Below, in pieces: positions 1-7,844 of a stretch of DNA of 21,991 nt. The number at the start of each line of letters is the position of its first letter. The stretch's first letter is position 1. Source of the stretch: RGIG1668 sp045124495 (lineage in GTDB: Bacteria; Bacillota; Clostridia; Lachnospirales; Lachnospiraceae); assembly GCA_045124495.1 (NCBI GenBank), contig JBGVLX010000136.1, forward strand, positions 1 to 21,991, in the 5' to 3' direction. The notes below the pieces were generated by a model, which was not told where the DNA came from, made no database searches, and was given only the letters and a program-made list of their open reading frames with translations. The translations under genes and the position numbers were made by a program.

Positions 1-1130
1 TATAATTCACCGGTAGTAAAGCTTGCTAAGGATTCGCTGTACAATGAATATGGAGAAGTAGTTCCGGCTTTGATGATGTTACCTTTATATAACTTGAATT
101 TTACTTCACCGGTAACGTATTCCTGAGTAGATTCCACGAATGCCTGTAAAGCTGCTCTAAGTGGAGTAAACCATTTTCCTTCGTATACTAAATCAGCAAA
201 CTTAGTTGCTACTAATTTCTTATATGCTAAAGTATCTCTGTCTAAGATTAATTCTTCTAATTGGGTATGAGCTTCCATAAGAATGGTTCCACCCGGAGTT
301 TCATATACACCACGGGATTTCATACCAACCACACGGTTTTCAACGATATCGATGATACCAACACCATGTTTTCCGCCTAATACATTTAATTCACGGATGA
401 TGTCAGAAGCTTTCATTGTTTTACCATTTAACTTAGTTGGAACACCTTTTTCAAAAGAAAGGGTTACATATTCTCCTTCTTCCGGAGCCTTTTCTGGGGA
501 AACACCAAGAACTAATAAGTGATCGTAGTTTGGTTCGTTGGCCGGATCTTCTAACTCTAAGCCTTCATGGCTGATGTGCCATAAGTTACGGTCACGGCTG
601 TAACTGTTATCTGCAGAGAAAGGAAGGTCGATTCCATGTTCCTTACAGTAAGCGATTTCATCTTCACGGGATTGCATCTTCCAGGTATCATTACATCTCC
701 ATGGAGCGATGATCTTTAAGTCAGGTGCTAAAGCCTTGATAGAAAGTTCGAAACGAACCTGGTCGTTACCTTTTCCGGTAGCACCATGACAGATAGCAAC
801 GGCACCTTCTTTACGTGCAACTTCTACTAATTTCTTTGCGATTACAGGTCTTGCGAAAGAAGTACCTAATAAGTATTTGTTTTCATATACGGCATTTGCC
901 TGTACAGTAGGAACTACGTAGTCATCTACGAATTCATCTACGACATCTTCGATATATAATTTGGTAGCGCCGGAAAGTTTTGCTCTTTCTTCTAAACCAT
1001 CTAATTCATTTCCTTGTCCAACGTCGATACAGCAGCAAACAACATCATAATCATAGTTTTCCTTTAACCATGGGATGATGGCTGTAGTATCAAGACCACC
1101 AGAGTACGCTAATACAACTTTTTCTTTCAT
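1..1130 (-). CDS. argG: Argininosuccinate synthase (3' end cut by window)
   Basis: ATP-dependent joining of citrulline and aspartate to argininosuccinate, the penultimate step of arginine synthesis in the cytoplasm. The reverse-strand translation begins MKEKVVLAYSGGLDTT, with the SGGLDTT ATP-pyrophosphatase loop at residues 10-16, then GTSFARPVIA (89-98) and HGATGKGNDQVRFE (115-128), all signature blocks of the family. About 376 codons are visible; the family is usually about 400-410 residues, so roughly the last 30 lie beyond the left edge. The start is the ATG at 1130-1128, preceded by a strong AGGAGG at 1147-1141 with a suitable gap. It diverges from argB and has its own promoter. argH might follow outside the window, but this cannot be seen. 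Confidence 0.97.
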   Translation of the reverse strand, partial: MKEKVVLAYSGGLDTTAIIPWLKENYDYDVVCCCIDVGQGNELDGLEERAKLSGATKLYIEDVVDEFVDDYVVPTVQANAVYENKYLLGTSFARPVIAKKLVEVARKEGAVAICHGATGKGNDQVRFELSIKALAPDLKIIAPWRCNDTWKMQSREDEIAYCKEHGIDLPFSADNSYSRDRNLWHISHEGLELEDPANEPNYDHLLVLGVSPEKAPEEGEYVTLSFEKGVPTKLNGKTMKASDIIRELNVLGGKHGVGIIDIVENRVVGMKSRGVYETPGGTILMEAHTQLEELILDRDTLAYKKLVATKFADLVYEGKWFTPLRAALQAFVESTQEYVTGEVKFKLYKGNIIKAGTTSPYSLYSESLASFTTGEL

Positions 1131-1173
1131 AGTAAAAAGTCCTCCTATATATTTAATTTTACAATCTATCATA

Positions 1174-1202
1174 AATATACAGCAAGGATGTATATTATGC
1201 AA
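1174..1202 (-). promoter_or_regulatory. Promoter of argG
   Basis: On the minus strand TTGCAT (1202-1197) and TATATT (1179-1174) are separated by 17 nt, a good sigma-A arrangement. The start point would fall near 1167, giving a leader of about 37 nt that contains the argG Shine-Dalgarno. The -35 lies inside the 15-nt sequence CTTGCATAATATACA (1203-1189), which recurs in the opposite orientation at the argB promoter. Confidence 0.7.
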
Positions 1203-1246
1203 GGTTTTTTTCGTCGAAAACAGGAAAATAAAAATAAATGTTCAAA

Positions 1247-1300
1247 TGAATTTTTATAAATGCAAAGAATAAATATTCATTTGATTTGAATAAATATAAA
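1247..1300. promoter_or_regulatory. Candidate ArgR operator (ARG boxes)
   Basis: AGAATAAATATTCA (1266-1279) matches the idealised ARG-box palindrome TGAATAAATATTCA at 13 of 14 positions. TGAATAAATATAAA (1287-1300) matches at 12 of 14. The two boxes are 21 bp apart start to start, the helical spacing known for paired ARG boxes bound by an ArgR/AhrC hexamer. A weaker third copy, TGAATTTTTATAAA, lies at 1247-1260. The cluster sits between the argG and argB promoters, where one repressor could act on both. Box sequence and spacing are seen directly; ArgR binding is inferred. Confidence 0.6.
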
Positions 1301-1358
1301 AGTAGGTAAGAAGTTAGAAAATGTGGATAAATAAGAAGAAAAGTAAAGAAAGTTTTGC

Positions 1359-1387
1359 TTGCATAATATACAATATAGATGTATAAT
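1359..1387 (+). promoter_or_regulatory. Promoter of argBD with overlapping ArgR-like site
   Basis: TTGCAT (1359-1364), a 17-nt spacer and a perfect TATAAT (1382-1387). TGTATAATTATGAA (1380-1393) covers the -10 and fits the loose ARG-box pattern TGnATnnnnATnnA, which would place a repressor on the polymerase site. The predicted start point near 1394 means an upstream in-frame ATG at 1379 cannot be the translation start. Confidence 0.7.
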
Positions 1388-1423
1388 TATGAAGTCTTAA
1401 AAACAAGAAAGGAAAGAAAAGTT

Positions 1424-2299
1424 ATGATGGAACAAGAATTGATTAAAGCACAAACACTGATAGAAGCATTGCCATATATCCAGAAATTTACCAACAAGAA
1501 AATTGTGGTAAAATATGGCGGAAGTGCAATGTTAGATGATAATTTAAAATACAATGTAATTAAAGATGTAGCCTTATTAAAATTAATTGGTTTGAAGCCA
1601 ATCATTGTACATGGTGGCGGGAAAGAAATCAGTAAATGGGTTGAAAAAGCCGGTAAAAAACCTGAATTTATCAATGGTTTGCGTGTAACAGACGAAGAGA
1701 CCATGGAAATCGCAGAAATGGTACTAAATAAAGTAAACAAAGGTCTGGTTGCCATGATGGAAAAACTTGGACTAAAAGCAGTAGGAATCAGCGGAAAAGA
1801 TGGAAGTCTGATGCAATGTGATAAGAAACTTTCCGGAGGAAAAGACATTGGCTATGTAGGCAATGTAACAAAAGTGGATGCAAAAATCTTAGATACCCTG
1901 TTGGAAAATGATTTTATTCCAGTAATTGCACCAATTGGAATTGGAGAAGAGGATTTCCACGGATATAATATCAATGCCGATGACGCTGCCTGTGCAGTAG
2001 CTACTGCCATTGGAGCAGAAAAATTAGTATTCTTAACAGATATTGAAGGCGTGTTTGTGGATCCTTCCGATAAGTCCACTTTGATTTCCGAAATGACCAT
2101 CGAAGAAGCACAAAGTTTCATTGACAGTGGTGTTGTAGGTGGCGGAATGTTGCCAAAATTAAATAACTGTATTGATGCCATGAGAAATGGAGTAAGCCGT
2201 GTGCATATTCTGGACGGAAGAGTAGAACATTGTTTATTACTGGAGTTCTTTACTACCAAGGGTATTGGTACTGCTATTTTATCAGAACCTATTTTCTAG
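1424..2299 (+). CDS. argB: Acetylglutamate kinase
   Basis: Phosphorylates N-acetylglutamate with ATP, the second step of the acetylated arginine pathway. The 291-residue product has the amino-acid-kinase glycine loop KYGGSAM and the substrate segment VHGGGKEIS near the N terminus, INADDAACAVA in the middle, and a C-terminal GGGMLPKL followed by LDGRVEHCLLLE and GIGTAI. An N-terminal helix before the first strand (EQELIKAQTLIEALPYI) and the C-terminal HxLLxE segment are typical of the hexameric, arginine-inhibited kinases, so feedback inhibition is likely (inference). The start at ATG 1424 (or the adjacent ATG 1427) follows AAGGAAA at 1409-1415. The in-frame ATG at 1379 overlaps the promoter -10 and is rejected. 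First gene of an argB-argD operon; 73 nt separate it from argD. Confidence 0.96.
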   Translation: MMEQELIKAQTLIEALPYIQKFTNKKIVVKYGGSAMLDDNLKYNVIKDVALLKLIGLKPIIVHGGGKEISKWVEKAGKKPEFINGLRVTDEETMEIAEMVLNKVNKGLVAMMEKLGLKAVGISGKDGSLMQCDKKLSGGKDIGYVGNVTKVDAKILDTLLENDFIPVIAPIGIGEEDFHGYNINADDAACAVATAIGAEKLVFLTDIEGVFVDPSDKSTLISEMTIEEAQSFIDSGVVGGGMLPKLNNCIDAMRNGVSRVHILDGRVEHCLLLEFFTTKGIGTAILSEPIF

Positions 2300-2372
2300 T
2301 TATTTTAGCTAATATATCGCATTTAAGGGATTGCTCTTTAAGTTACCCTGTTTAAAAAAGGAGGAGATTCGT

Positions 2373-3548
2373 ATGAATTATATGGAACAAGCTGATAAAG
2401 TAATGATTAAGACCTATAACCGTTTTCCTGTGGTATTAGACAGGGGAGAAGGCGTTTACCTTTATGATGTAAATGGAAAGAAATATCTGGATTTTGCAGC
2501 AGGAATTGCTGTATTTTCTTTGGGATATAATAATAAGAAATACAACGATGCCTTAAAGGCTCAGATTGATAAATTGTTACATACTTCTAATTTATTCTAC
2601 AATGTACCGGCCATTGAGGCGGCTACGAAAATAGTAAATGCTACCGGACTGGATAAGGCATTTTTTACAAACAGTGGAACAGAAGCCATCGAAGGTGCAT
2701 TAAAAGTGGCAAAGAAGTATGCTTATAATAAAGATAACACCAAAGAATATGAATTTATTGCCATGAAGCATTCTTTCCATGGAAGAAGTAATGGAGCATT
2801 GGCAGTTACCGGAAATGAAAAATACCAGGAAGGTTTTGTACCGAAACAATTCCGTGCGGTGTTTGCAGAATATAATAATCTTGAGGACGTGGTATCAAAG
2901 ATTACAGATAAAACCTGTGGTATCATTTTAGAAACAGTACAGGGAGAAGGTGGAATTTTCCCTGCCAAAAAAGAGTTTTTGGAAGGTTTAAGAAAGATTT
3001 GTGATGAAAAAGATATTCTGTTGATTTTTGATGAAGTTCAATGTGGTATGGGACGATGCGGTTCCATGTTTGCTTATCAGCAATACGGAATTAAGCCGGA
3101 TGTAGTAGCCCTTGCAAAAGCATTAGGTTGTGGCGTACCGGTAGGTGCTTTTGTGGCAGGTGAGAAGTGTTCTTCCGCCTTAGTTCCGGGGGACCATGGA
3201 ACCACTTATGGTGGAAATCCTTTTGCAACCGCAGCGGTTAGTACTGTATTTGATTTATATGAAGAATTGGATGTTGTGTCTCATGTAAATGAAGTGGGAG
3301 CTTATCTTGGAAAGAAACTGGATGAAATGGCTGAAAAACTAGATGCTGTTAAGGAACATCGTGGAACTGGCTTGATGCATGGATTGGAATTAAATGTTCC
3401 TGTAGGTGAAATTGTAAATAAAGCACTAGAAAAAGGTTTGATTGTAATTTCAGCTGGATGTAATACGTTACGAATGGTGCCACCACTAATTGTAACGAAA
3501 GAAGAAATTGATGACATGTTAAAGATTTTGGAAAGTTGCTTTGTCTAA
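2373..3548 (+). CDS. argD: Acetylornithine aminotransferase
   Basis: PLP-dependent class III aminotransferase that converts N-acetylglutamate semialdehyde to N-acetylornithine with glutamate as amino donor; many members also serve lysine synthesis. The 391 residues are a normal length. Visible motifs: NSGTEAIEGALK (phosphate-binding turn), FHGRSNGAL, ETVQGEGGI, LLIFDEVQCGMGRCG (cofactor Asp and Gln), and ALAKALGCGVPVGAF, whose Lys249 should form the PLP Schiff base. The start at ATG 2373 has AAGGAGGAG at 2358-2366, six nt upstream; an in-frame ATG at 2331 has no ribosome site and adds an unrelated 14-residue extension. argC and argJ are not in the window. Confidence 0.96.
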   Translation: MNYMEQADKVMIKTYNRFPVVLDRGEGVYLYDVNGKKYLDFAAGIAVFSLGYNNKKYNDALKAQIDKLLHTSNLFYNVPAIEAATKIVNATGLDKAFFTNSGTEAIEGALKVAKKYAYNKDNTKEYEFIAMKHSFHGRSNGALAVTGNEKYQEGFVPKQFRAVFAEYNNLEDVVSKITDKTCGIILETVQGEGGIFPAKKEFLEGLRKICDEKDILLIFDEVQCGMGRCGSMFAYQQYGIKPDVVALAKALGCGVPVGAFVAGEKCSSALVPGDHGTTYGGNPFATAAVSTVFDLYEELDVVSHVNEVGAYLGKKLDEMAEKLDAVKEHRGTGLMHGLELNVPVGEIVNKALEKGLIVISAGCNTLRMVPPLIVTKEEIDDMLKILESCFV

Positions 3549-3623
3549 AGCAGCTTTTCTAAGTTAGAAGAAGTTCAAAGTTACGGTTTAAATTAGGATT
3601 AGAGACACCTTTATGGAGGATGT

Positions 3624-4886
3624 ATGAAGAAAAAAATTAGTATGTTATTATCCGGGGTACTTTTGACTACCATGTTGTTTTCGGGATGTGGAAAAAAAGA
3701 ACCGGAGGTTCAGGAAAAAAAAGAAATTTCAAGTTATGAAGAAATAGAGACATCCATAGAGATAAATAAAGAGAATTCTTTGACAGTCTGGTGTTATGAG
3801 GAAGATGATTTTTATTATTTGTCAGAAGCTGCGAAAACCTTTTATAGTCGCTATGGCGTTGCAGTTACGGTAGAACAGAGAAATCCGACTGATTTTTTAC
3901 AACAGGTGAACAACGCAGTGGTCGAAAAGAAAGGACCGGATTTGTATCTTACTACAAATGATCAGTTAAAGATTGCTTATGAAGCCGGGCTGGCACAGAA
4001 CAATACCATATTTTCGGACACGTATTGGGAACGATACTTCCCGGAAGTAACAAAAAAAGCATTGACAGTAGGGGAAAAGACCATTGGATTTCCGTTGTAC
4101 CTGGATACGTATTTTCTTTTTTATGACAAAACAGTGGTATCTGAGAAACCCACTACCCTGGATGATGTGTTAAATTTTGCGGATACCTTTGCAGATGAAG
4201 GAAATGAGCGGGAAATCTTTAATTTTGATGTATCCGATCCATATTATAGTTTTATGTTTATGGGGAATTATGGTAACTTTTTTGGAGAAAATGGGGATAA
4301 CTATGAGGAATTTCAGGTGAATTCTGCAGACACCATAAATAGTATGAGTTATTATCAGGCCTTTGGTGAGTTTTTGTCTGTAGAATATGAGAATTCCAAT
4401 GAAGAAGTTGTTTTAGAGGGATTAATGGAAGAAAAACTGATTTTTGCCATTGGAAATACAAAAATGTATGAAAAAATAAAGGAAGGAATGGAGGAAACAA
4501 AAAACAATTATGCCATTACCATGCTTCCGGATTTAAATGATACCTTAAAATCAAAAGGTATTTCCACAACCACTACTGTGGTGGTTTCTCCTTATTCGAA
4601 ATACCGGCAGGAAGCAGAATTGTTCGGTGCATATTTAGCTTGTGAATATGTTGAAGCACAGTATTCTTTGAACGGAAAGATTTCACCATGTAAGATGGTG
4701 GAATATACGGATACAGACTTAAATTGTATCATTGCACAGTATGAAAAAACTCTTCCGGCACCAAAAGTTCTGGCGGTAGGAGATTTTTGGAGTCAGGCAC
4801 AGATTCATTTCCAGAAAATCTGGGAAGGAGAAGATGTGGCAACGGAGCTAAATGAATTTCAGACATCCATAGAAAGCAGGCAATAG
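3624..4886 (+). CDS. Extracellular solute-binding lipoprotein (family 1)
   Basis: A 420-residue exported lipoprotein. The signal peptide begins MKKKISMLLSG and ends in the lipobox LFSGC, so the mature protein would be anchored by its N-terminal cysteine to the outer face of the membrane. The body resembles family-1 (sugar or oligosaccharide type) ABC solute-binding proteins: SLTVWCYEEDD strand, a GPDLYLT segment, a hinge-like IGFPLYLDTYFLFYDK and an aromatic-rich C-terminal half. No permease or ATPase gene is adjacent, so it must share a transporter encoded elsewhere or act as an orphan sensor or binding protein. The ligand cannot be told from sequence. ATG 3624 follows GGAGG at 3615-3619. 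It lies 75 nt after argD with no clear terminator between, so read-through from arg is possible. Confidence 0.8.
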   Translation: MKKKISMLLSGVLLTTMLFSGCGKKEPEVQEKKEISSYEEIETSIEINKENSLTVWCYEEDDFYYLSEAAKTFYSRYGVAVTVEQRNPTDFLQQVNNAVVEKKGPDLYLTTNDQLKIAYEAGLAQNNTIFSDTYWERYFPEVTKKALTVGEKTIGFPLYLDTYFLFYDKTVVSEKPTTLDDVLNFADTFADEGNEREIFNFDVSDPYYSFMFMGNYGNFFGENGDNYEEFQVNSADTINSMSYYQAFGEFLSVEYENSNEEVVLEGLMEEKLIFAIGNTKMYEKIKEGMEETKNNYAITMLPDLNDTLKSKGISTTTTVVVSPYSKYRQEAELFGAYLACEYVEAQYSLNGKISPCKMVEYTDTDLNCIIAQYEKTLPAPKVLAVGDFWSQAQIHFQKIWEGEDVATELNEFQTSIESRQ

Positions 4887-4974
4887 CAAACCGTGAATCC
4901 TTGAGATAAACGTGATTGCCGGCGAGAACAGGAATGTTTTAAACAATAATGGATAAAATTTCACGAAAAAAAGA

Positions 4975-5003
4975 TTGTAAAATTATCGTAGATTAGTTAC
5001 AAT
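4975..5003 (+). promoter_or_regulatory. Promoter of the comEA-regulator-kinase operon
   Basis: TTGTAA (4975-4980) and TACAAT (4998-5003) are separated by 17 nt. The start point would be near 5010, about 40 nt upstream of the comEA start codon. No other good promoter is visible before the response regulator or kinase, which suggests they are co-transcribed with comEA. Confidence 0.65.
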
Positions 5004-5050
5004 AGAACATGTGTGAAGATCAAGAATAGACGCAAGGAAAGGAGAATTCA

Positions 5051-5602
5051 TTGCGTCATTCTTTTATTATTTTAAGTATATTGTTTTCGCTGATTTGTTT
5101 TTGTACCGGTTGCGGCGAAAAAGAATTAGAAACAAACCGGATTACAACTGAGACTTTAGAACAGGGATTTGATACGAAAGAAAATGAGGATGAGACGTTT
5201 TTGGTTACATTTTACATTTGTGGGCAGGTTGAAAATCCAGGAGTGTATAGTCTTCCCGATGGTAGCAGGGTAGAGGATGCTATTCATGCAGCCGGAGGTG
5301 TTTTAGAGGAGGCAGATATGAGTCAGGTGAATCTGGCCAGACGTGTGAAGGAAGAAGAGCAGATTGTAATTTATGCTAAGGGTGAACAAGAAGCATTGCC
5401 GGCGGATGATAAGATTCATTTAAATTTTGCCACAAAAGAACAGTTGATGACATTGACAGGCATTGGTGAAAGCAGAGCCATGGAAATCATTGCTTATCGG
5501 GAGGAACATGGAGGCTTTCAATCAAAAGAAGAGTTGATGAATATTTCAGGAATAAAAGAAGGAACTTATAATAAAATAAAAGATGAGATTGTCTTAGACT
5601 GA
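5051..5602 (+). CDS. comEA: ComEA-type DNA receptor, predicted lipoprotein
   Basis: Surface DNA-binding protein of the competence uptake machine that hands double-stranded DNA to the ComEC channel. Residues about 52-115 form an SLBB domain (YICGQVENPGVYSL, then ITEM-like IHAAGGV). Residues 121-183 carry the helix-hairpin-helix repeat (LNFATKEQLMTLTGIGESRA and NISGIKEGTYNKIKDEI). At 183 residues it is normal for Firmicutes. Instead of a plain N-terminal anchor helix it has a short hydrophobic segment ending in FCTGC, a lipobox with Cys21, so lipid anchoring is predicted. The start is a TTG at 5051, chosen because AAAGGAG (5038-5044) lies six nt upstream and the signal peptide then has its positive residue (Arg2). 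Lead gene of a cluster that ends with comEC. Confidence 0.88.
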   Translation: MRHSFIILSILFSLICFCTGCGEKELETNRITTETLEQGFDTKENEDETFLVTFYICGQVENPGVYSLPDGSRVEDAIHAAGGVLEEADMSQVNLARRVKEEEQIVIYAKGEQEALPADDKIHLNFATKEQLMTLTGIGESRAMEIIAYREEHGGFQSKEELMNISGIKEGTYNKIKDEIVLD

Positions 5603-5626
5603 TACTTAGAATATGGGGAATAAAAA

Positions 5627-6316
5627 ATGGATAGAAAAGTTTTAGTAGTTGATGATGAAAAATTGATTGTAAAAGGAATTAAATTCAGTTTAGAGCAGGA
5701 CGATATGAAAGTAGATTGTGCTTATGATGGAGAAGAAGCATTAGAAATGGTGAAACAGAATGAATATGATGTGATGCTTCTTGATATTATGCTTCCTAAG
5801 ATGTCTGGGCTGGAAGTGTGTCAGCAGATACGGGAATTTTCTGACATTCCGATTATTATGCTTACCGCAAAAGGTGATGATATGGACAAGATTTTAGGCT
5901 TGGAATATGGGGCAGATGATTACATTACAAAGCCTTTTAATATCTTAGAAGTAAAAGCCAGAATTAAGGCAATCATGCGAAGAAGAGCTACTAAAAACAC
6001 TACGAAAGATACCGGAAAACAGAAACTAATCCGAGGTTTGATGATTGATGTAGAAGCAAGAAGGGTTACTGTAGATGACAAGCCCATTAACTTAACAGCC
6101 AAGGAGTTTGATTTGCTGGAATTGTTAATTTTTAATGTAAATAAAGTTTATTCCAGGGAAGAACTGTTAAAAACTGTCTGGGGAGAAGATTACCCAGGCG
6201 ATGTCAGAACAGTAGATGTGCATATTCGAAGATTAAGGGAAAAAATTGAAAAAAATCCGGGAGATCCGAAGTATGTTCAGACAAAATGGGGCGTAGGTTA
6301 TTATTTCCAAAAATAG
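5627..6316 (+). CDS. OmpR/PhoB-family response regulator
   Basis: DNA-binding transcription regulator of a two-component system. The receiver domain (residues 1-120) has the acidic pocket VVDDEK, phospho-acceptor Asp53 in LLDIMLP, and the switch lysine in YITKPF. The winged-helix domain (about 130-229) ends in the usual DVHIRRLREKIE recognition region and WGVGYYF wing. At 229 residues it is standard length. GGGGA at 5615-5619 gives a proper ribosome site. It sits 24 nt after comEA and 23 nt before its kinase. Overall it resembles the WalR/YycF and MtrA branch, but orthology cannot be settled by eye, so no symbol is given. Confidence 0.93.
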   Translation: MDRKVLVVDDEKLIVKGIKFSLEQDDMKVDCAYDGEEALEMVKQNEYDVMLLDIMLPKMSGLEVCQQIREFSDIPIIMLTAKGDDMDKILGLEYGADDYITKPFNILEVKARIKAIMRRRATKNTTKDTGKQKLIRGLMIDVEARRVTVDDKPINLTAKEFDLLELLIFNVNKVYSREELLKTVWGEDYPGDVRTVDVHIRRLREKIEKNPGDPKYVQTKWGVGYYFQK

Positions 6317-6339
6317 TAAAGAAGGAGACGTAGGATCCA

Positions 6340-7791
6340 GTGATGAAAAAACTATTTTCGAAAATTAAAAGTATGAAGTTCTTTGTTGGAATTTCCTTCT
6401 TTACCTTAGTGATTGTATTAATTACATTTTATTCCCAGATTGTTCAGCATTCCTATGAAAAGAAATCCTTAGAGCTAAGAATTTCCTATGTACAAAGTCA
6501 AAGTAATATTTTGGCGTCCCAGTTGTTAGCGTCCAATTTTGTGTTAAACGGAGAAAATACAAAGGACTTAGAAGCAGAGATTGAGCAGCTGGCCAGTGTA
6601 TTGGAAGGCAGGGTTATTGTAATTGACTATAATTATAAGGTGATTAAAGATACTTATACCATCCAGCAGGGGAAATATATTCTGTCGGAAGATGTATTTC
6701 AGATTATGCGGGGTGGGGAATATGAACCCTATGAACATAAAAATCATTACATTAAAGTGTTTACACCTATTATAAGCAGCACTGACGGAGAATGCAAAGG
6801 TGTTATCATTGTTACGGCGCCTACCAGGGAAATTGAAGCTACCAGTGAGTATGTAATAGAAAAATCAGATAATTTATATATTATCAGCATCATTCTGGCA
6901 TTGCTTTTCGCCTGCTTAATTGCAGTCATTACGACAAAAGATTTAAAGAAAATGACAAAACATCTGGATCTTGTTTCAGAAGATAATATGGAGGATAACG
7001 AAATTAATATTAAAAGTTTCTCAGAAATGCAGGAACTGGCTTCCTCATTGAACCGGATTATCCATCGTATTAATCATTTAGAAGACTCCAGACAGGAATT
7101 TGTGTCTAATGTATCCCATGAATTAAAAACACCGATTACCTCCATGAAAGTATTGGCAGAATCCTTGTTGATTCAGGAAGATGCTCCGGCAGAGATGTAT
7201 CGGGAATTTATGGGAGATATTGTGGCAGAAATTGACCGGGAAAATCAGATTATCAATGATTTGCTGTCTCTTATTAAAATGGATAAAAAAGCCACAGCCT
7301 TAAATATTTCCAGTGTAAATATCAATGAACTTCTGGAACTGTTGTTAAAACGGTTGAAACCATTGGCAGCAGGACGAAATATAGAAATTGTATTTGAGAG
7401 TTTTAGAACGGTAACGGCAGAGATTGATGATGTAAAGATTTCTCTTGCAGTTTCGAATCTAATTGAAAATGCCATTAAGTATAATGTGGATAACGGCTGG
7501 GTAAGAGTTTCACTAAATGCAGATCATAAATATTTTTATGTCAAGGTTGCAGATTCCGGAGTTGGAATTCCAGAAGATTGTCAGACTCAGGTTTTTGAAC
7601 GATTTTACCGCGTAGACAAGGCGAGATCCAGGGATACCGGTGGAACGGGACTTGGGTTATCTATTACAAGAAATGCGATTTTAATGCACAAAGGTGCAAT
7701 TAAATTATATAGTAAACCAGGGGAAGGAACTACTTTTACAATGAGAATTCCTTTAACTTATACCGGACAGGTAGTAAATATGGAAAATTAA
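6340..7791 (+). CDS. Membrane sensor histidine kinase
   Basis: Partner kinase of the preceding response regulator. Order: transmembrane helix about 13-33; an extracytoplasmic domain of roughly 145 residues with a Cache/PAS-like ending (VIDYNYKVIKDTY and VFTPIISS); second helix about 180-198; HAMP linker about 199-250; HisKA with His260 in SNVSHELKTP; HATPase with NLIENAIKYN, DSGVGIPED, FERFYR and GGTGLGLS. There is no cytoplasmic PAS between HAMP and HisKA, which differs from typical WalK and is like actinobacterial MtrB. The start is GTG 6340 or ATG 6343; AAGGAG at 6322-6327 is rather far upstream, so this choice is uncertain. Followed by a GerMN lipoprotein likely in the same operon. Confidence 0.92.
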   Translation: MMKKLFSKIKSMKFFVGISFFTLVIVLITFYSQIVQHSYEKKSLELRISYVQSQSNILASQLLASNFVLNGENTKDLEAEIEQLASVLEGRVIVIDYNYKVIKDTYTIQQGKYILSEDVFQIMRGGEYEPYEHKNHYIKVFTPIISSTDGECKGVIIVTAPTREIEATSEYVIEKSDNLYIISIILALLFACLIAVITTKDLKKMTKHLDLVSEDNMEDNEINIKSFSEMQELASSLNRIIHRINHLEDSRQEFVSNVSHELKTPITSMKVLAESLLIQEDAPAEMYREFMGDIVAEIDRENQIINDLLSLIKMDKKATALNISSVNINELLELLLKRLKPLAAGRNIEIVFESFRTVTAEIDDVKISLAVSNLIENAIKYNVDNGWVRVSLNADHKYFYVKVADSGVGIPEDCQTQVFERFYRVDKARSRDTGGTGLGLSITRNAILMHKGAIKLYSKPGEGTTFTMRIPLTYTGQVVNMEN

Positions 7792-7844
7792 GAATGAAAG
7801 AAGTTATGAATGGTTGAGGATTAGCCAAAGGAATGGAGATTACT

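Noticed and set aside
283..522. 79-codon plus-strand frame inside argG
   Set aside because: Antisense to conserved argG coding sequence and without a ribosome site; a shadow frame.
1075..1272. 65-codon plus-strand frame across the argG start and the control region
   Set aside because: It crosses the argG promoter and ARG boxes, has no ribosome site, and its translation has no recognisable feature.
1379..1423. Upstream in-frame ATG extending argB by 15 codons
   Set aside because: It overlaps the TATAAT of the promoter and has no ribosome site; ATG 1424 has AAGGAAA at a suitable distance and gives a normal family length.
1387..2259. Long antisense open frames opposite argB
   Set aside because: They lie wholly opposite a conserved gene, have serine- and proline-rich translations typical of shadow frames, and have no ribosome sites or family motifs.
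4879..4920. GGCAAT/ATTGCC as a terminator after the solute-binding lipoprotein
   Set aside because: Only six base pairs, a 30-nt loop and no following T run.
5627..7791. Naming the two-component pair walR-walK
   Set aside because: The kinase lacks the PAS domain typical of WalK and there are no yycH/yycI-type genes; orthology needs a tree.
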